Positions 31,945 through 40,923 are shown, counted from the first letter of the stretch. The stretch is 64,000 nt of DNA from Hyphomonadaceae bacterium (GCA_019636095.1 JAHBYF010000004.1:474501-538500), one strand, 5' to 3'. Notes: generated by a model from the letters alone, not told the origin. A program made the numbers and translations.

Positions 31945-32921
31945 ACGACGTCGCGCGCGAGATCCGGGAAGACCTTCGAGACTTTGCCCATCAAGTAGTC
32001 GCCGTACGTGCCGCTGAAGGCATGCACATTGGCCCGATCCCAGCGTTCGCTGCTGTCGTCGCGCGGATTGGCGCGCGCTGGCAGCGGCACGATTTTGGTA
32101 TTCCAGCCGGGATCGAAGAAGAATGGAAATGAAAGACGGCTCTTGCCGCTGACGTTGCGCACGCGATGCGGCGTCGAGCGATAGACGCCACCGGTAAGGC
32201 GATCGAGCATATCGCCGATGTTGCATACAAGAGCGCCTTCAATCGGCGGCGCCTCGATCCAGCCATTTGGCGTCTTCACCTGCAGGCCGCCGTGCTCGTC
32301 TTGCGCGAGCAGCGTCAGCAATCCGTAGTCAGTGTGTTCGCCGACACCCCAGCTTTCGTCGTCACCTGCGGGATATTCGAAGATGCGAAAAAGCAAGGTC
32401 GGATCAGCGGTGTAGGTTTGGCGGAAGTATTGCGCGTCGAGCCCCAAACTCAGCGCCACCGCTTCCATGATCGCGTGTGCCGAGCGCGTTGCTTCATGCA
32501 TAAAGCGCAACACGGCAGGTCTCAGTTCCGGCACAGCCTCGGGGAAGAGGTTTGCGCCATGGAGCGCCAGGCCAGCGCGCACGCGCGGATCGTCTGGGCC
32601 AAGCTCTTCGCCAAAGTAGAGGCCTTGTTTTCTGTCCGGCTTGCCACTCGTCAGCTCGCCGCCGACAGGAAAATAACCGCGCCAAGCGCGACCGCTGCGC
32701 GCCATGGCGATCTTCATTTTTTCCGCTTCAGGAAGGACGAAGAATTTGCGGCTTGCGACATCGAGCGCACGCAGCGTTTCAGCGCCAATCGCATGTCCTT
32801 TTACGTAGAAGAACCCCAGGTTGCGACACGCCGCGCCGATCTGATGGCCGATCTGCTTTGCATCGCTGCCAGAGAGCAATGGCGCGACATCAATAACAGG
32901 GAGAGCTTCTTCGTTCGACAT
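31941..32921 (-). CDS. isopenicillin N synthase-like 2OG-Fe(II) dioxygenase
   Basis: A 326-residue non-haem iron dioxygenase. Iron ligands: His196 and Asp198 ([12 protein letters not shown]) and His252 (STPHRVRN). Arg262 in SRLSFPFFF fits the 2-oxoglutarate-binding RxS motif. The N-terminal [12 protein letters not shown] is typical of the family, which includes plant hormone oxidases, ethylene-forming enzymes and many uncharacterised bacterial oxygenases. The substrate cannot be predicted. ATG 32921 is chosen because it begins the conserved N-terminus. The stop overlaps the queE stop by TTAG. Confidence 0.9.
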   Translation of the reverse strand: MSNEEALPVIDVAPLLSGSDAKQIGHQIGAACRNLGFFYVKGHAIGAETLRALDVASRKFFVLPEAEKMKIAMARSGRAWRGYFPVGGELTSGKPDRKQGLYFGEELGPDDPRVRAGLALHGANLFPEAVPELRPAVLRFMHEATRSAHAIMEAVALSLGLDAQYFRQTYTADPTLLFRIFEYPAGDDESWGVGEHTDYGLLTLLAQDEHGGLQVKTPNGWIEAPPIEGALVCNIGDMLDRLTGGVYRSTPHRVRNVSGKSRLSFPFFFDPGWNTKIVPLPARANPRDDSSERWDRANVHAFSGTYGDYLMGKVSKVFPDLARDVV

Positions 32922-33063
32922 AACAACACATAATGGTGAGTTCAGCGTGCGACAGGCATAGCTACCCCAAGCGGAACACCCGCACCTCGGGTCTGCGAAT
33001 ATCAACCTACATGTTTTGGCCCGACCCAACGACCCCAGCTAGGCCTGCAGGATTGCGGGTCGA

Positions 33064-33117
33064 CGGGCCGGACCGGCGAGACGATCTACCCCGTCGCACA
33101 AACGCTGGTCCGGCCCG
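33064..33117. repeat. 11-bp inverted repeat downstream of sthA
   Basis: CGGGCCGGACC (33064-33074) is exactly complementary in inverted order to GGTCCGGCCCG (33107-33117), with a 32-base spacer. It lies in the 217-base gap between the sthA stop (33139) and the dioxygenase start. A terminator or protein site is possible; the spacer holds no gene I can see. Confidence 0.4.
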
Positions 33118-33138
33118 CATTCCGGCGGGCCAGCCGGC

Positions 33139-34611
33139 CTAGCCGCGCGCAGCCTTGTTGATCCGCTCGACGGCCAGCGCCGCGAGTTCTTGCAGATCGT
33201 GCACGGCCGGGGTTTCGCGCGCCGGCATTCGGTTGAACGCGTCCAACGCCGCGATCTTGTAGGCCTCGGCGAGCGTCGGGTAATTGAATGTGTTCTCTAC
33301 GAAATAGTCTAAGCCGCCATCAAGGTTCAGCACGGCCTGGCCAATATGGATCAGTTCCGTCGCGCCTTCGCCAACGATGTGAACACCTAGCAAACGGCGC
33401 GTGTTCAGATCGAAGATCATTTTCATAAAGCCAGAGTTCAGCCCCATGATGTGGCCGCGCGAAGTTTCGCGGAAGCGCGCGATACCGGTTTCATATGGAA
33501 TGCGCTTTTCGCGGACTTGCTCCTCAGTCATGCCGATCGTGGAAATTTCCGGCACCGAGTAGATGCCGTAGGGAAAGAATTCGGGCGGCGCGTGCGCTTC
33601 GGCGCCGAAGGCGTGACACGCGGCGATGCGGCCCTGCTCCATCGAGGTTGAAGCGAGGCTCGGAAAACCGATGACATCGCCGACAGCGTAGATATGCGGA
33701 ACGATGGTGCGGAACGTCGCTTTGTCCACGAGGATGCGGCCACGATCGTCAGCTGCCAGGCCCGCGGCTTCGAGATTCAACGAAGCTGTGGCGCCGGCGC
33801 GGCCTGCAGCGAACAGCACCACATCGGCGAAGATCTGACGCTGATCTTCAAGCTGCACGAGGCAGGCCTCTGGGCCGAGCTTCTCGACACTCACTGCCTT
33901 GCTATTGAAGCGCAGGCTGACGCCACGATCGCGCAGATCGTGGATGAACTCATCCACCAGTTCGCGATCCACAAACCCAAGCAGGCTCGGACTTGGCTCG
34001 ATCACGGTGACTTTCACATCGAGCGCCGAGAAGATGGTCGCGTACTCGATGCCGATGACGCTGGCGCCGATGACAGCCAGCGAGCGCGGTAAACGCTTCA
34101 ATTCGAGGATTTCGTCCGCGTCGACAACAGTCTCGCCGTCAAACGGAATATGCGACGGGCGATACGGCGCGGTGCCGACGGCCAGGATGATGCGATCGCC
34201 GTGGAAATGGCGAACGTCGCCTGCCTCCCCGGTCACTTCAACCGCATTGGGACCGAGGAAACGCGCAGCGCCCGACGTCCAGGTGACGTTGTTGCGCGCG
34301 AACTGATGCTCCAGCACTTCGACCTCGTGGTCGAGCGTGATGTGGAGGCGGCGGCGGAGATCGTCTGCTGTGATATCGGCCTTATTGCGGTGGGCGCGAC
34401 CGTAGAAACCGCGCTCACGCCAGCCAGACAGGTTCAACACCGTTTCGCGCAGTGTTTTCGACGGGATCGTTCCGGTGTGAACACAAACGCCGCCGACGCG
34501 GCGGCCGCGTTCGATCACCAGAACGCTCTTCTTGAGCTTGGCGGCTTGCACCGCGGCGCGCCTTCCTGCCGGGCCGGAGCCGATCACAATGAGGTCGAAG
34601 GTTTGCGACAT
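33139..34611 (-). CDS. sthA: soluble NAD(P) transhydrogenase
   Basis: A 490-residue flavoprotein of the pyridine nucleotide-disulfide reductase fold, moving hydride between NADPH and NAD. The FAD motif VIGSGPAGRRAA is at 9-20. The disulfide region reads GGVCVHTGTIPSKTL: Cys43 is present, but Thr48 replaces the second cysteine, which is the signature distinguishing SthA from lipoamide dehydrogenase. NAD(P) motif LAVIGASVIGIEYA follows, then the dimerisation domain. ATG 34611 begins MSQTFDLIVIG; the longer frame is unlikely. Length is close to the 466 of E. coli SthA. Confidence 0.92.
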   Translation of the reverse strand: MSQTFDLIVIGSGPAGRRAAVQAAKLKKSVLVIERGRRVGGVCVHTGTIPSKTLRETVLNLSGWRERGFYGRAHRNKADITADDLRRRLHITLDHEVEVLEHQFARNNVTWTSGAARFLGPNAVEVTGEAGDVRHFHGDRIILAVGTAPYRPSHIPFDGETVVDADEILELKRLPRSLAVIGASVIGIEYATIFSALDVKVTVIEPSPSLLGFVDRELVDEFIHDLRDRGVSLRFNSKAVSVEKLGPEACLVQLEDQRQIFADVVLFAAGRAGATASLNLEAAGLAADDRGRILVDKATFRTIVPHIYAVGDVIGFPSLASTSMEQGRIAACHAFGAEAHAPPEFFPYGIYSVPEISTIGMTEEQVREKRIPYETGIARFRETSRGHIMGLNSGFMKMIFDLNTRRLLGVHIVGEGATELIHIGQAVLNLDGGLDYFVENTFNYPTLAEAYKIAALDAFNRMPARETPAVHDLQELAALAVERINKAARG

Positions 34612-34712
34612 GAGGCGGGAACTTTGGATCGCTCCGCTCGCCAACACGTTAATTTGCCTATTGTCGGAAACGAAGATTGCCGTTCGTCCTTCGATCAAAC
34701 AGGAGAAGCCTC

Positions 34713-35393
34713 ATGAGAAAAGTGATCGTCGGCGCGTTCGTATCCATGGACGGCGTGATGCAGGCGCCGGGCGGGCCGGACGAGGATCCGACCGGCGGCT
34801 TCAAGTATGGCGGCTGGGTTGCTCCGATGGCGGATACGGACCCCGTGTTCGGCGAGGAAATCGGCGCGCTGTTCAGCCAACCCTACGATCTGCTGCTGGG
34901 GCGCAAGACCTACGAGATCTTCGCGGCGCACTGGCCCTATGCCGAAGGCGGCCCCGACGACGAGATCGCAAAGCAGTTCAACCGCATCACCAAATACGTC
35001 GCTACGCGTTCGGGCGATGTAGACACGAGCTGGGTCAACACGGTCGTGCTGAGTGACGGCGCCGAGGCCGTCGCGAAACTGAAACAAACCGCCGGCCCGG
35101 CGCTGGTGACGCAAGGCAGCACGGAGCTCGTGCACGCCCTGCTCGCTGCCGGGCTTGTGGACGAAATTCGCACCTTCACGTTCCCGGTGTTGCTCGGCAA
35201 AGGCAAACGCTTGTTCGACGCTTCGAGCCAGGCCTCGGCCTACAAGCTCGTGCACAGCCAGGTCTCGCCACTGGGGCTCATCGCCGCCACCTACGTGCCG
35301 AATGGCGAGGTGCAGCACATGACGATCCGCGGGGCGGAAAATCCGTCCAAGGCCGAACTGGCGCGGCGCGAACGGATGAAGCGCGAAGGCTAG
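34713..35393 (+). CDS. dihydrofolate reductase-like protein (RibD C-terminal family)
   Basis: A 226-residue NADPH-type reductase of the RibD C-terminal/DHFR superfamily. Starts RKVIVGAFVSMDGVMQAPGG, with the family's SMDG motif; LLGRKTYEIFAAHWP is the co-factor-side helix and LVTQGSTELVHALLAAGLVDE the second Rossmann segment. These small paralogues are common and their substrates are unknown; it is not folA. The start has AGGAG 7 bases upstream. Its stop TAG sits in the palindrome CTAG (35390-35393), shared with the convergent small gene. Confidence 0.88.
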   Translation: MRKVIVGAFVSMDGVMQAPGGPDEDPTGGFKYGGWVAPMADTDPVFGEEIGALFSQPYDLLLGRKTYEIFAAHWPYAEGGPDDEIAKQFNRITKYVATRSGDVDTSWVNTVVLSDGAEAVAKLKQTAGPALVTQGSTELVHALLAAGLVDEIRTFTFPVLLGKGKRLFDASSQASAYKLVHSQVSPLGLIAATYVPNGEVQHMTIRGAENPSKAELARRERMKREG

Positions 35394-35602
35394 AGGGTGA
35401 AGCTGGCCAGCTTGTTGGAGAAGTTGGTGGCGACGTGGGAGATGCCGTCGTTGAGGCGGTTCAGCTCCGGGGCCAGGTGCTCGTCATATTGGATCGACAC
35501 CATCGCCAGAACCATGAAGGCCAACCCGGCAAGACCCCGCCAGTGCGCGTCCAGCGCAGCGCGGAAATTCTGCTTCAGTTCAATCGCAGCGATCTTGAAC
35601 AT
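35390..35602 (-). CDS. 70-residue single-pass membrane protein
   Basis: A small protein with a basic start (FKIAAIELKQNFRAALDAHW), one membrane helix at about 24-40 (GLAGLAFMVLAMVSIQY) and a polar C-terminal tail (HLAPELNRLNDGISHVATNF). The ATG is the only one in frame. The stop TAG is inside CTAG at 35390-35393, shared with the upstream reductase on the other strand, a tight packing that supports a real gene. No family recognised. Confidence 0.6.
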   Translation of the reverse strand: MFKIAAIELKQNFRAALDAHWRGLAGLAFMVLAMVSIQYDEHLAPELNRLNDGISHVATNFSNKLASFTL

Positions 35603-35717
35603 GAGCGACGCCTTCTTGGCTAATGCGCTTCAATCTTTGCGCTTCAACCGTAAACAAGTGCTAACTGAGAAGTTAACGCAAGCAGCCGACGCATATGTTT
35701 TGCAGTGAAAGTGCAGC

Positions 35718-36062
35718 TCAATCGTAACGTACAACGTAGCGCTTCTTCATCGGTCTGATCACGCGCCATACGCCGCTGAAGCCGGGCTCGATGATAAAAC
35801 TATCACCTTCGGCATAGCGAACCGCCGCGCCGCCATCCGGAACGAGTTCGCACGCGCCCTCAAGCACGTGGCAGAATTCCCATTCTTCGTATTTTACCCG
35901 CCAAGCGCCGACGCCAGCGCTCCATTCGCCGGCGAAAATCTTGTTGTCACGGGAATAGTCGAGCGTCGCGATTGTCCGTGGCGAGCCTTCGACTAGACGA
36001 TCCGCAGCGACAGGCGCTTCCTCCCGCTCGCCGCTGCCGTTGATGGCGACCAGCTTGCTCAT
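35718..36062 (-). CDS. cupin domain protein (DUF861-like)
   Basis: A 114-residue single cupin. The core reads GEWSAGVGAWRVKYEEWEFC, then GACELVPDGGAAVRYAEGDSF and EPGFSGVWRVIRPMKKRYVV. This matches the DUF861/ureidoglycine-aminohydrolase-like cupins. The usual metal-binding His pair is replaced here by Glu/Glu in EEWEF, common in DUF861. ATG overlaps the upstream tetR stop (ATGA). Enzyme or ligand-binding role unknown. Confidence 0.85.
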   Translation of the reverse strand: MSKLVAINGSGEREEAPVAADRLVEGSPRTIATLDYSRDNKIFAGEWSAGVGAWRVKYEEWEFCHVLEGACELVPDGGAAVRYAEGDSFIIEPGFSGVWRVIRPMKKRYVVRYD

Positions 36063-36673
36063 TGCGGCGGCGGCGCGTCTTCTGGTTTTGCTTTTGCTTC
36101 GAAGCCGGCCCAGCGGCCGAACATTTCTTCGGCGCGGCGGAGGTTGCGGTCGAGCGAGGCCATGGTCTTGGCGAAGTCGCCGGCGCCGTCGGCGCGCCAT
36201 GCAGCGCGAGCCTGGCCGATGATGACGCCGAGCCCTTGCGCCCGGGCTTGGCCGGTCATGCCGTCGGCTTCAAGACCTGCGAGCGCGAGCACCCAGCGAG
36301 CGCAGCGAACGTGGCGCTGGTGCGCGGCGGCCAGCAATGTCGGATCGCGATCGGCGCCTTGCTCCATGGCGGTCACGGCGGCGCGATGCGGCTCCATCGC
36401 TTCGAAGCGGCGCATGATGAGTTCGAACAGCCGGTCGCGCACGCTTTGGGATGGATCAAGCTTATCGAGATTGTCGCCGATGGCGCGATCGAAGGCCTCT
36501 TCCACACAATCCAGCGCCTCGCCCACGCTCGCGCCATAATACTCTGACACCGAGCGGTTGGCGGCGTCGGCCAGCTTTGTCAGCGTCACTTCGCGCCAAG
36601 GTGTGGACGTCGCCAACGATAATGCTGCGCGGGCGAGATCGCGGCGAAGGGCGGGGTCAAGCAGAACGGACAT
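36059..36673 (-). CDS. TetR family regulator (second)
   Basis: A 204-residue regulator. Residues 10-55 form a TetR-type HTH (WREVTLTKLADAANRSVSEY) with a degenerate end (YYGASVGEALDCVEEAF instead of YxYFxxKEEL). The C-terminal helices contain MEPHRAAVTAMEQGADRDP, a pattern also seen in COQ9-like proteins. ATG 36673 is preceded by GAAGG. It overlaps the cupin gene by ATGA and is divergent from the di-iron enzyme gene (104-base shared region), so it may control either or both. Confidence 0.78.
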   Translation of the reverse strand: MSVLLDPALRRDLARAALSLATSTPWREVTLTKLADAANRSVSEYYGASVGEALDCVEEAFDRAIGDNLDKLDPSQSVRDRLFELIMRRFEAMEPHRAAVTAMEQGADRDPTLLAAAHQRHVRCARWVLALAGLEADGMTGQARAQGLGVIIGQARAAWRADGAGDFAKTMASLDRNLRRAEEMFGRWAGFEAKAKPEDAPPPQ

Positions 36674-36776
36674 GAAACCTTCGAACTGGAATTGAGTTGC
36701 GTTTTTATCAAGGCTTGGGTGCACTTGCCCGTCAAGCGGGCGCGCCCAACATCAAGCGCGAGCGTGGGAGAGAAGC

Positions 36777-37694
36777 ATGCCGGATGGGACATTAATGGGG
36801 CGGCTCCGCCCTCACCCCCATCACGACCACGAATTGCAGGCCAAGCTTGCGCACTGGAATCGCGTGCGGCTGGCGCCGCAAACCCCACCCAAAAATTGGC
36901 GCCAGGCGCTAGATCGGGAACGCGACATGCTCGCGCTTGAACGCGAGTTCATAGAACACACCCGCGCCACTCAGGCCAAACGCGCAGCCGCCGCACCACG
37001 AGAGCCGCATGCGTTTATCCAATGGTTTGAAGCGCTGAAGGAAGACGGCCCGGGCCAAGGCGACCCGCTATTTCCTTGGCTCGCTGAAGAAGCCACGCTC
37101 GAAGAGATGCGCTGGTTTGTGGAGCAAGAGGCCGCAGGCGAAGCAGGTTTCGATGATCTTGTCGCCATGTCGCAAGTCAAGATGCCGGCGCCGGCAAAGC
37201 TCGAGCTTGCGCGCAATTATTGGGACGAAATGGGCCGCGGCAACGCCAAGGGCATGCATGGGCCGATGCTAGATGCGCTGGTGCAGGCGTTGAAGGTCAC
37301 GCCACGGATCGAATCCACGCTCGCGCCATCGCTGGCGTTGGGAAATACGATGGCCGCGCTCGCGACCAACAGAGCTTATGCGTATCACGCGATTGGTGCG
37401 CTTGGTGTGATTGAGCTAACGGCGCCGGGACGAGCGACGCTAGTCAGCGAAGCGTTGCGGCGACTGAAGGTGTCGGCGAAGGCGCGGCACTATTTCGATC
37501 TGCACGCGGTTCTGGACATCAAACACTCGGAATCTTGGAACCGCGAGGTTTTTGCTTCGATCGTCTTGGAGATGCCTGACGCCGCACGCTACATCGCCGA
37601 GGGCGCACTGATGCGCTTGCAGTGCGGCGCAGATTGTTTCGACGCATATCGCGCGCACTTGTGGGACGGCGATGGCTCTCGAGCGTCAGCTTGA
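36777..37694 (+). CDS. haem-oxygenase-like di-iron protein (iron-containing redox enzyme family)
   Basis: A 305-residue helical protein of the haem-oxygenase-like diiron oxygenase (HDO/TenA-like) superfamily. The ligand set is complete: Glu in FVEQEAAGE (about 116-118), Glu151 and His161 in YWDEMGRGNAKGMHGPM, and His243, Asp247, His250 in YFDLHAVLDIKHSESW. Residues 1-90 are an extra N-terminal arm. Relatives perform oxidative decarboxylation, N-oxygenation or desaturation. The ATG follows GGGAGAGAAGC. The gene overlaps the next, a methyltransferase, by TTGA, so the two probably act on one substrate, which is unknown. Confidence 0.82.
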   Translation: MPDGTLMGRLRPHPHHDHELQAKLAHWNRVRLAPQTPPKNWRQALDRERDMLALEREFIEHTRATQAKRAAAAPREPHAFIQWFEALKEDGPGQGDPLFPWLAEEATLEEMRWFVEQEAAGEAGFDDLVAMSQVKMPAPAKLELARNYWDEMGRGNAKGMHGPMLDALVQALKVTPRIESTLAPSLALGNTMAALATNRAYAYHAIGALGVIELTAPGRATLVSEALRRLKVSAKARHYFDLHAVLDIKHSESWNREVFASIVLEMPDAARYIAEGALMRLQCGADCFDAYRAHLWDGDGSRASA

Positions 37695-38623
37695 GCGACC
37701 CTCAGGATCAAGCGCTGCGCACGCTGCTGCAGGCGCTGCATCAGCTCAACTACCAATTCGTGACGCCGACTCCGGCAACACACTCGCGGGTTCTTGCTCG
37801 TCTGTCGGCTGCTCCGGGGGGGGCCGATCTGCGGGCGATACTGGGCTGGAGTCAGCCGTTTCATTGGGCCGACGACCCGTACGGACACATCGTCAAACTG
37901 CTTCAGACGGCTGGCGCGCTTGAGCGCGCCGAGAGCGGCGAAATGCGCAGCCTGGTTCGAGTATCAACCCTGGAGGAACAGCTCTATCTGCACTCCGCTT
38001 TTCCCACAGCGCAAAGCGACGCGGTCTTTTTCGGACCAGATTCCTACCGCTACGCAGCCTTTCTCCGCGCGGAACTCCCACAGCTGCACCCACGCCAACG
38101 CTTGGTCGACGTCGGCGCCGGCAGCGGAGTCGGTGGGATTGTCGCCGCCTCTCTCTTGCCAGGCGCGCGGATCACACTCGCCGACATTAACGACAAGGCG
38201 CTTCGTTTCGCGCGGATCAACAGCGCGTTCAACGGTGTCATGGCAGAGTTTGTAAGAACTGACGGGCTCAACGATGTTAAGGGTGCGATCGACTGCATCA
38301 TCGCCAATCCGCCTTACATCGCCGACCCCGCTCACCGCGCCTATCGCGACGGCGGCGGCATGCATGGCGGCGAGCTTTCGCTGCGCTGGGCGCGAGAGGC
38401 GGCGCAGCGGCTCGATCGCGGCGGCGCGTTCTTGCTTTACACCGGCAGCGCGATTGTTGACGGCGAGGATTTGCTCAAGACGGCGTTGCTCAAAGCGCTT
38501 GAGCAGTTCGACGTGACGTACCGCGAGATCGATCCGGATGTGTTCGGCGAAGAGCTGGAGCGCGACGATTACGCGGACGTGGATCGAATTGCGGTTGTCG
38601 GATTGGTTGCAGTCAAGCGCTGA
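37691..38623 (+). CDS. SAM-dependent methyltransferase (MTS-domain, NPPY type)
   Basis: A 310-residue protein with an N-terminal helical domain (residues 1-110) and a Rossmann methyltransferase domain: SAM-binding LVDVGAGSGVGG at 138-149, acidic TLADIND around 162, and catalytic IIANPPYIADP at 203-213. The NPPY motif is typical of N-methyltransferases acting on glutamine side chains or nucleobases. The start is taken as TTG 37691, which overlaps the di-iron enzyme stop as TTGA. A 3' overlap of 11 bases with a convergent gene is seen. Substrate unknown. Confidence 0.82.
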   Translation: MSDPQDQALRTLLQALHQLNYQFVTPTPATHSRVLARLSAAPGGADLRAILGWSQPFHWADDPYGHIVKLLQTAGALERAESGEMRSLVRVSTLEEQLYLHSAFPTAQSDAVFFGPDSYRYAAFLRAELPQLHPRQRLVDVGAGSGVGGIVAASLLPGARITLADINDKALRFARINSAFNGVMAEFVRTDGLNDVKGAIDCIIANPPYIADPAHRAYRDGGGMHGGELSLRWAREAAQRLDRGGAFLLYTGSAIVDGEDLLKTALLKALEQFDVTYREIDPDVFGEELERDDYADVDRIAVVGLVAVKR

Positions 38624-39563
38624 CCATTTTCGCTAGCGCATCTGACAACAACGTCGTCGCCTTCGTGCGGTCGCGCCAGTTCAACACCACGGCGGGGCCG
38701 GTGTCGGTTTTGTTGACGTCGACGACGTAGAGCCGTCCGCTGGCGTGTTCACGCAGGACGTCTAGCCCGCCCCAATCCAGCTTCATCGCGGCGAGGAAGC
38801 GTTTGAGTTGCGCGATCTCGGCAGCCGAAAAGACTTCGTCCGGCGTTTTGACAACAACGCTGGTGTTTTGAATTGAGAACCGCGCAGTCGCGGGCTTTTG
38901 CTTCACGAAGACGACGACAGGCTCTCCGCCGACACAGGCGGCGCGCAGATCGTAGGCCCAACCATCGGCGCTTTCGGTTTTGATCACACGTTGGTAGGCC
39001 CGCCCTGAGACCGGTTGCAGCGGGCATGTCACCAGCCGCCCATCATGGACGCCGTTGGCCTCGCCCTTCTCGACGGCTTCGCCGACGAACGTCGCCGGAT
39101 CAACGGCAAGCGGATAGCCGAAGGCTTCTTCCATCACACGCGCGACATTGCTCTTCGACACATCGCCGACGCCGAAATTGAACGCCTTAGCGTGCTGCGG
39201 TGGGGGCGGCGCCGCCACGGTCTGATCTTCGAAATAGAATGCCGCGTCGGCGCGCTCGGGCGCAGAGGCAAATTCAAAACCGCCCCACACCATAGCAGCC
39301 CAAACGATGTACCAGGGGCGCGGGCGATGTGGCACAAACCAGACGCGCGGGCCGCGCGGCTTTGTCAGCCGCGCCCGGAAGCCGTGCATACGTACGAAGG
39401 CGTAGTAGGTGAACCAGCGCCAAATGTCGGCCCAGAGCTGCCAATCGTTCTTAAAGCGCGTGCCAGTCGATTTGACGTGGACGTAGCCATCTACGAGTTG
39501 GAAATCGGTCCCCCAAAAACCGCGCTGCGTGTTCTTGCCGGGTGCGAGATCAAAGACGGGCAT
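38613..39563 (-). CDS. hypothetical protein with ATP-grasp-like C-terminus
   Basis: A 316-residue protein of unknown family. The N-terminal 90 residues are aromatic-rich and contain a hydrophobic stretch (RPWYIVWAAMVWGGFEF), possibly a membrane-associated segment. The C-terminal half reads KLDWGGLDVLREHASGRLYV then VDVNKTDTGPAVVLNW, which resembles the last strands of ATP-grasp ligases (a DxxR and ExN/DVN metal site). The central segment VGKSNVAR-like DVSKSNVARVMEEAFGY may be the sugar-fold part. ATP binding is inferred. It converges with the methyltransferase gene and is preceded by proC on the same strand. Confidence 0.55.
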   Translation of the reverse strand: MPVFDLAPGKNTQRGFWGTDFQLVDGYVHVKSTGTRFKNDWQLWADIWRWFTYYAFVRMHGFRARLTKPRGPRVWFVPHRPRPWYIVWAAMVWGGFEFASAPERADAAFYFEDQTVAAPPPPQHAKAFNFGVGDVSKSNVARVMEEAFGYPLAVDPATFVGEAVEKGEANGVHDGRLVTCPLQPVSGRAYQRVIKTESADGWAYDLRAACVGGEPVVVFVKQKPATARFSIQNTSVVVKTPDEVFSAAEIAQLKRFLAAMKLDWGGLDVLREHASGRLYVVDVNKTDTGPAVVLNWRDRTKATTLLSDALAKMVSA

Positions 39564-39601
39564 GGACGACTGTCATGCCAAATCGCGGCGTCGCTGAGAA
39601 G

Positions 39602-40420
39602 CTAGCCCTTGCCGAGCTGGCGGGAGCGTTCAGCGGCCGCAGCAACGGCGCGGCGGAGCAATGGCGCCAGCCCATCTCCGGCGCCTAAGACATCGAGCGC
39701 GGCTTCAGTGGTGCCGCCGGGCGAGGTAACTTGCTTGCGCAACATTCCTGGCCCCTCGCCGGTTTCCAGCATAAGGGCGCCAGCGCCGGCAACCGTCTGG
39801 CTCGCAATCCTCATGGCCATGTCGCGATCCAAGCCTTCTTGCTCGGCCGCGGCCGCCAACACCTCCGCGAGCAGAAATACGTAAGCGGGGCCGGAGCCGG
39901 AAACCGCTGTGACCACGTCCATCAGCCGCTCAGCCGCGATGGGCTCAACCGTGCCGAGCGGCAGAAGCAATTGTTCAACGAGTTGGCGATCTTCGGCCGT
40001 GCATGCGGGTGACGTCACATAAGCTGTGACGCCGCGACCTATCCGCGCTGGCGTATTGGGCACACAACGGATGACACGCTGCGCGCCGAGGTCGCGCATC
40101 AAGGTTTCCATCGGAATGCCTGCCATCACCGAGAGGACGCGCGTGTCGGCGCCGACAAAGCGCTTGGCGGTCTCTACAACGGATGGAAATATTTGCGGCT
40201 TCACCGCTAGAACGACGATGTCGACTGGCCCTGCGTGAGGCGGATTGATGACCGCGCCGACAGAATCGAGCGCGCGTTCAAGGTCAGGATCGAAATTGGG
40301 TTCGACGACGGTGAGGGTCAGCCCCCCGCCCTTGCGTACAGCTTCAATCCAGCCGCGCACCAGTGCGCCGCCCATAGCGCCCGCGCCAACGAGAGCAATC
40401 GAGGGCGCGTCGAGGCTCAC
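39602..40420 (-). CDS. proC: pyrroline-5-carboxylate reductase
   Basis: The last enzyme of proline synthesis, 272 residues. N-terminal NAD(P) fold ALVGAGAMGGALVRGW; substrate region VSGSGPAYVFLLAEVLAAAA and TSPGGTTEAALDVL, the P5CR signature. Start is GTG at 40420, overlapping the YbjN-type stop as GTGA. Same order (YbjN gene, then proC) is common in alphaproteobacteria. Confidence 0.94.
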   Translation of the reverse strand: MSLDAPSIALVGAGAMGGALVRGWIEAVRKGGGLTLTVVEPNFDPDLERALDSVGAVINPPHAGPVDIVVLAVKPQIFPSVVETAKRFVGADTRVLSVMAGIPMETLMRDLGAQRVIRCVPNTPARIGRGVTAYVTSPACTAEDRQLVEQLLLPLGTVEPIAAERLMDVVTAVSGSGPAYVFLLAEVLAAAAEQEGLDRDMAMRIASQTVAGAGALMLETGEGPGMLRKQVTSPGGTTEAALDVLGAGDGLAPLLRRAVAAAAERSRQLGKG

Positions 40421-40923
40421 GCTTCTCCGAGTGTTTCAAACAGAGCCGCAGCGGATGAGTCTTCAGCCGACATGCCGCCTAGAATGACATATTGGAACGC
40501 CGGGCTGAAGCGCTCGGCTGCATCCATCGCAGCAGCGAGCATCGCCTGAACTTCGCCAACTGAGATGTCGTCGCGGCCGATCATCGGCATCGCGTGCCGG
40601 AAGATGATCGTACCGTCGTCAGACCAGACGTCGAAATGGCCCAGCCAGAGATTTTCGTTGATCAGCGAAGCAAGCTTCAGCGTCTCAGCGCGACGCGACA
40701 CCGGCGCCTGAATTTCGAAGCCGAGCGTGAACAGCAGCGCCGGGAGTTCGTGCCGGAACGAGAAGTAACCGACGCTTTCACCCCAACTCGTCTTGAAGGA
40801 GAAGTGCACATCGCCGTCCTCGGCGCGTTCGCACAAGAACCGATCATCAGAGCCGAGCACGGTTTCCACCGTATCCATCGGGTCAGAAACAGTTTCGGCT
40901 TCGTCGTCGAGCCAGAGATCCAT
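40417..40923 (-). CDS. YbjN domain protein
   Basis: A 168-residue protein of the YbjN (type III secretion chaperone-like) fold: an acidic N-terminus DLWLDDEAETVSDPMDTVE, HFSFKTSWGESVGYFSFRHE in the sheet, and LINENLWLGHFDVWSDDGTI, which is the family signature. YbjN-type proteins are thought to assist protein folding or stress response; no enzyme activity is expected. The ATG at 40923 follows GAGGGGAC. It is the upstream partner of proC, overlapping by four bases. Confidence 0.85.
   Translation of the reverse strand: MDLWLDDEAETVSDPMDTVETVLGSDDRFLCERAEDGDVHFSFKTSWGESVGYFSFRHELPALLFTLGFEIQAPVSRRAETLKLASLINENLWLGHFDVWSDDGTIIFRHAMPMIGRDDISVGEVQAMLAAAMDAAERFSPAFQYVILGGMSAEDSSAAALFETLGEA

Noticed and set aside
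35661-35680. TTAAC-rich palindrome TAACT-GAGA-AGTTA upstream of the 70-residue gene, considered as a CtrA site
   Set aside because: The half sites are not separated by the seven bases of the CtrA consensus, so the match is imperfect. It may be chance in an AT-rich gap.
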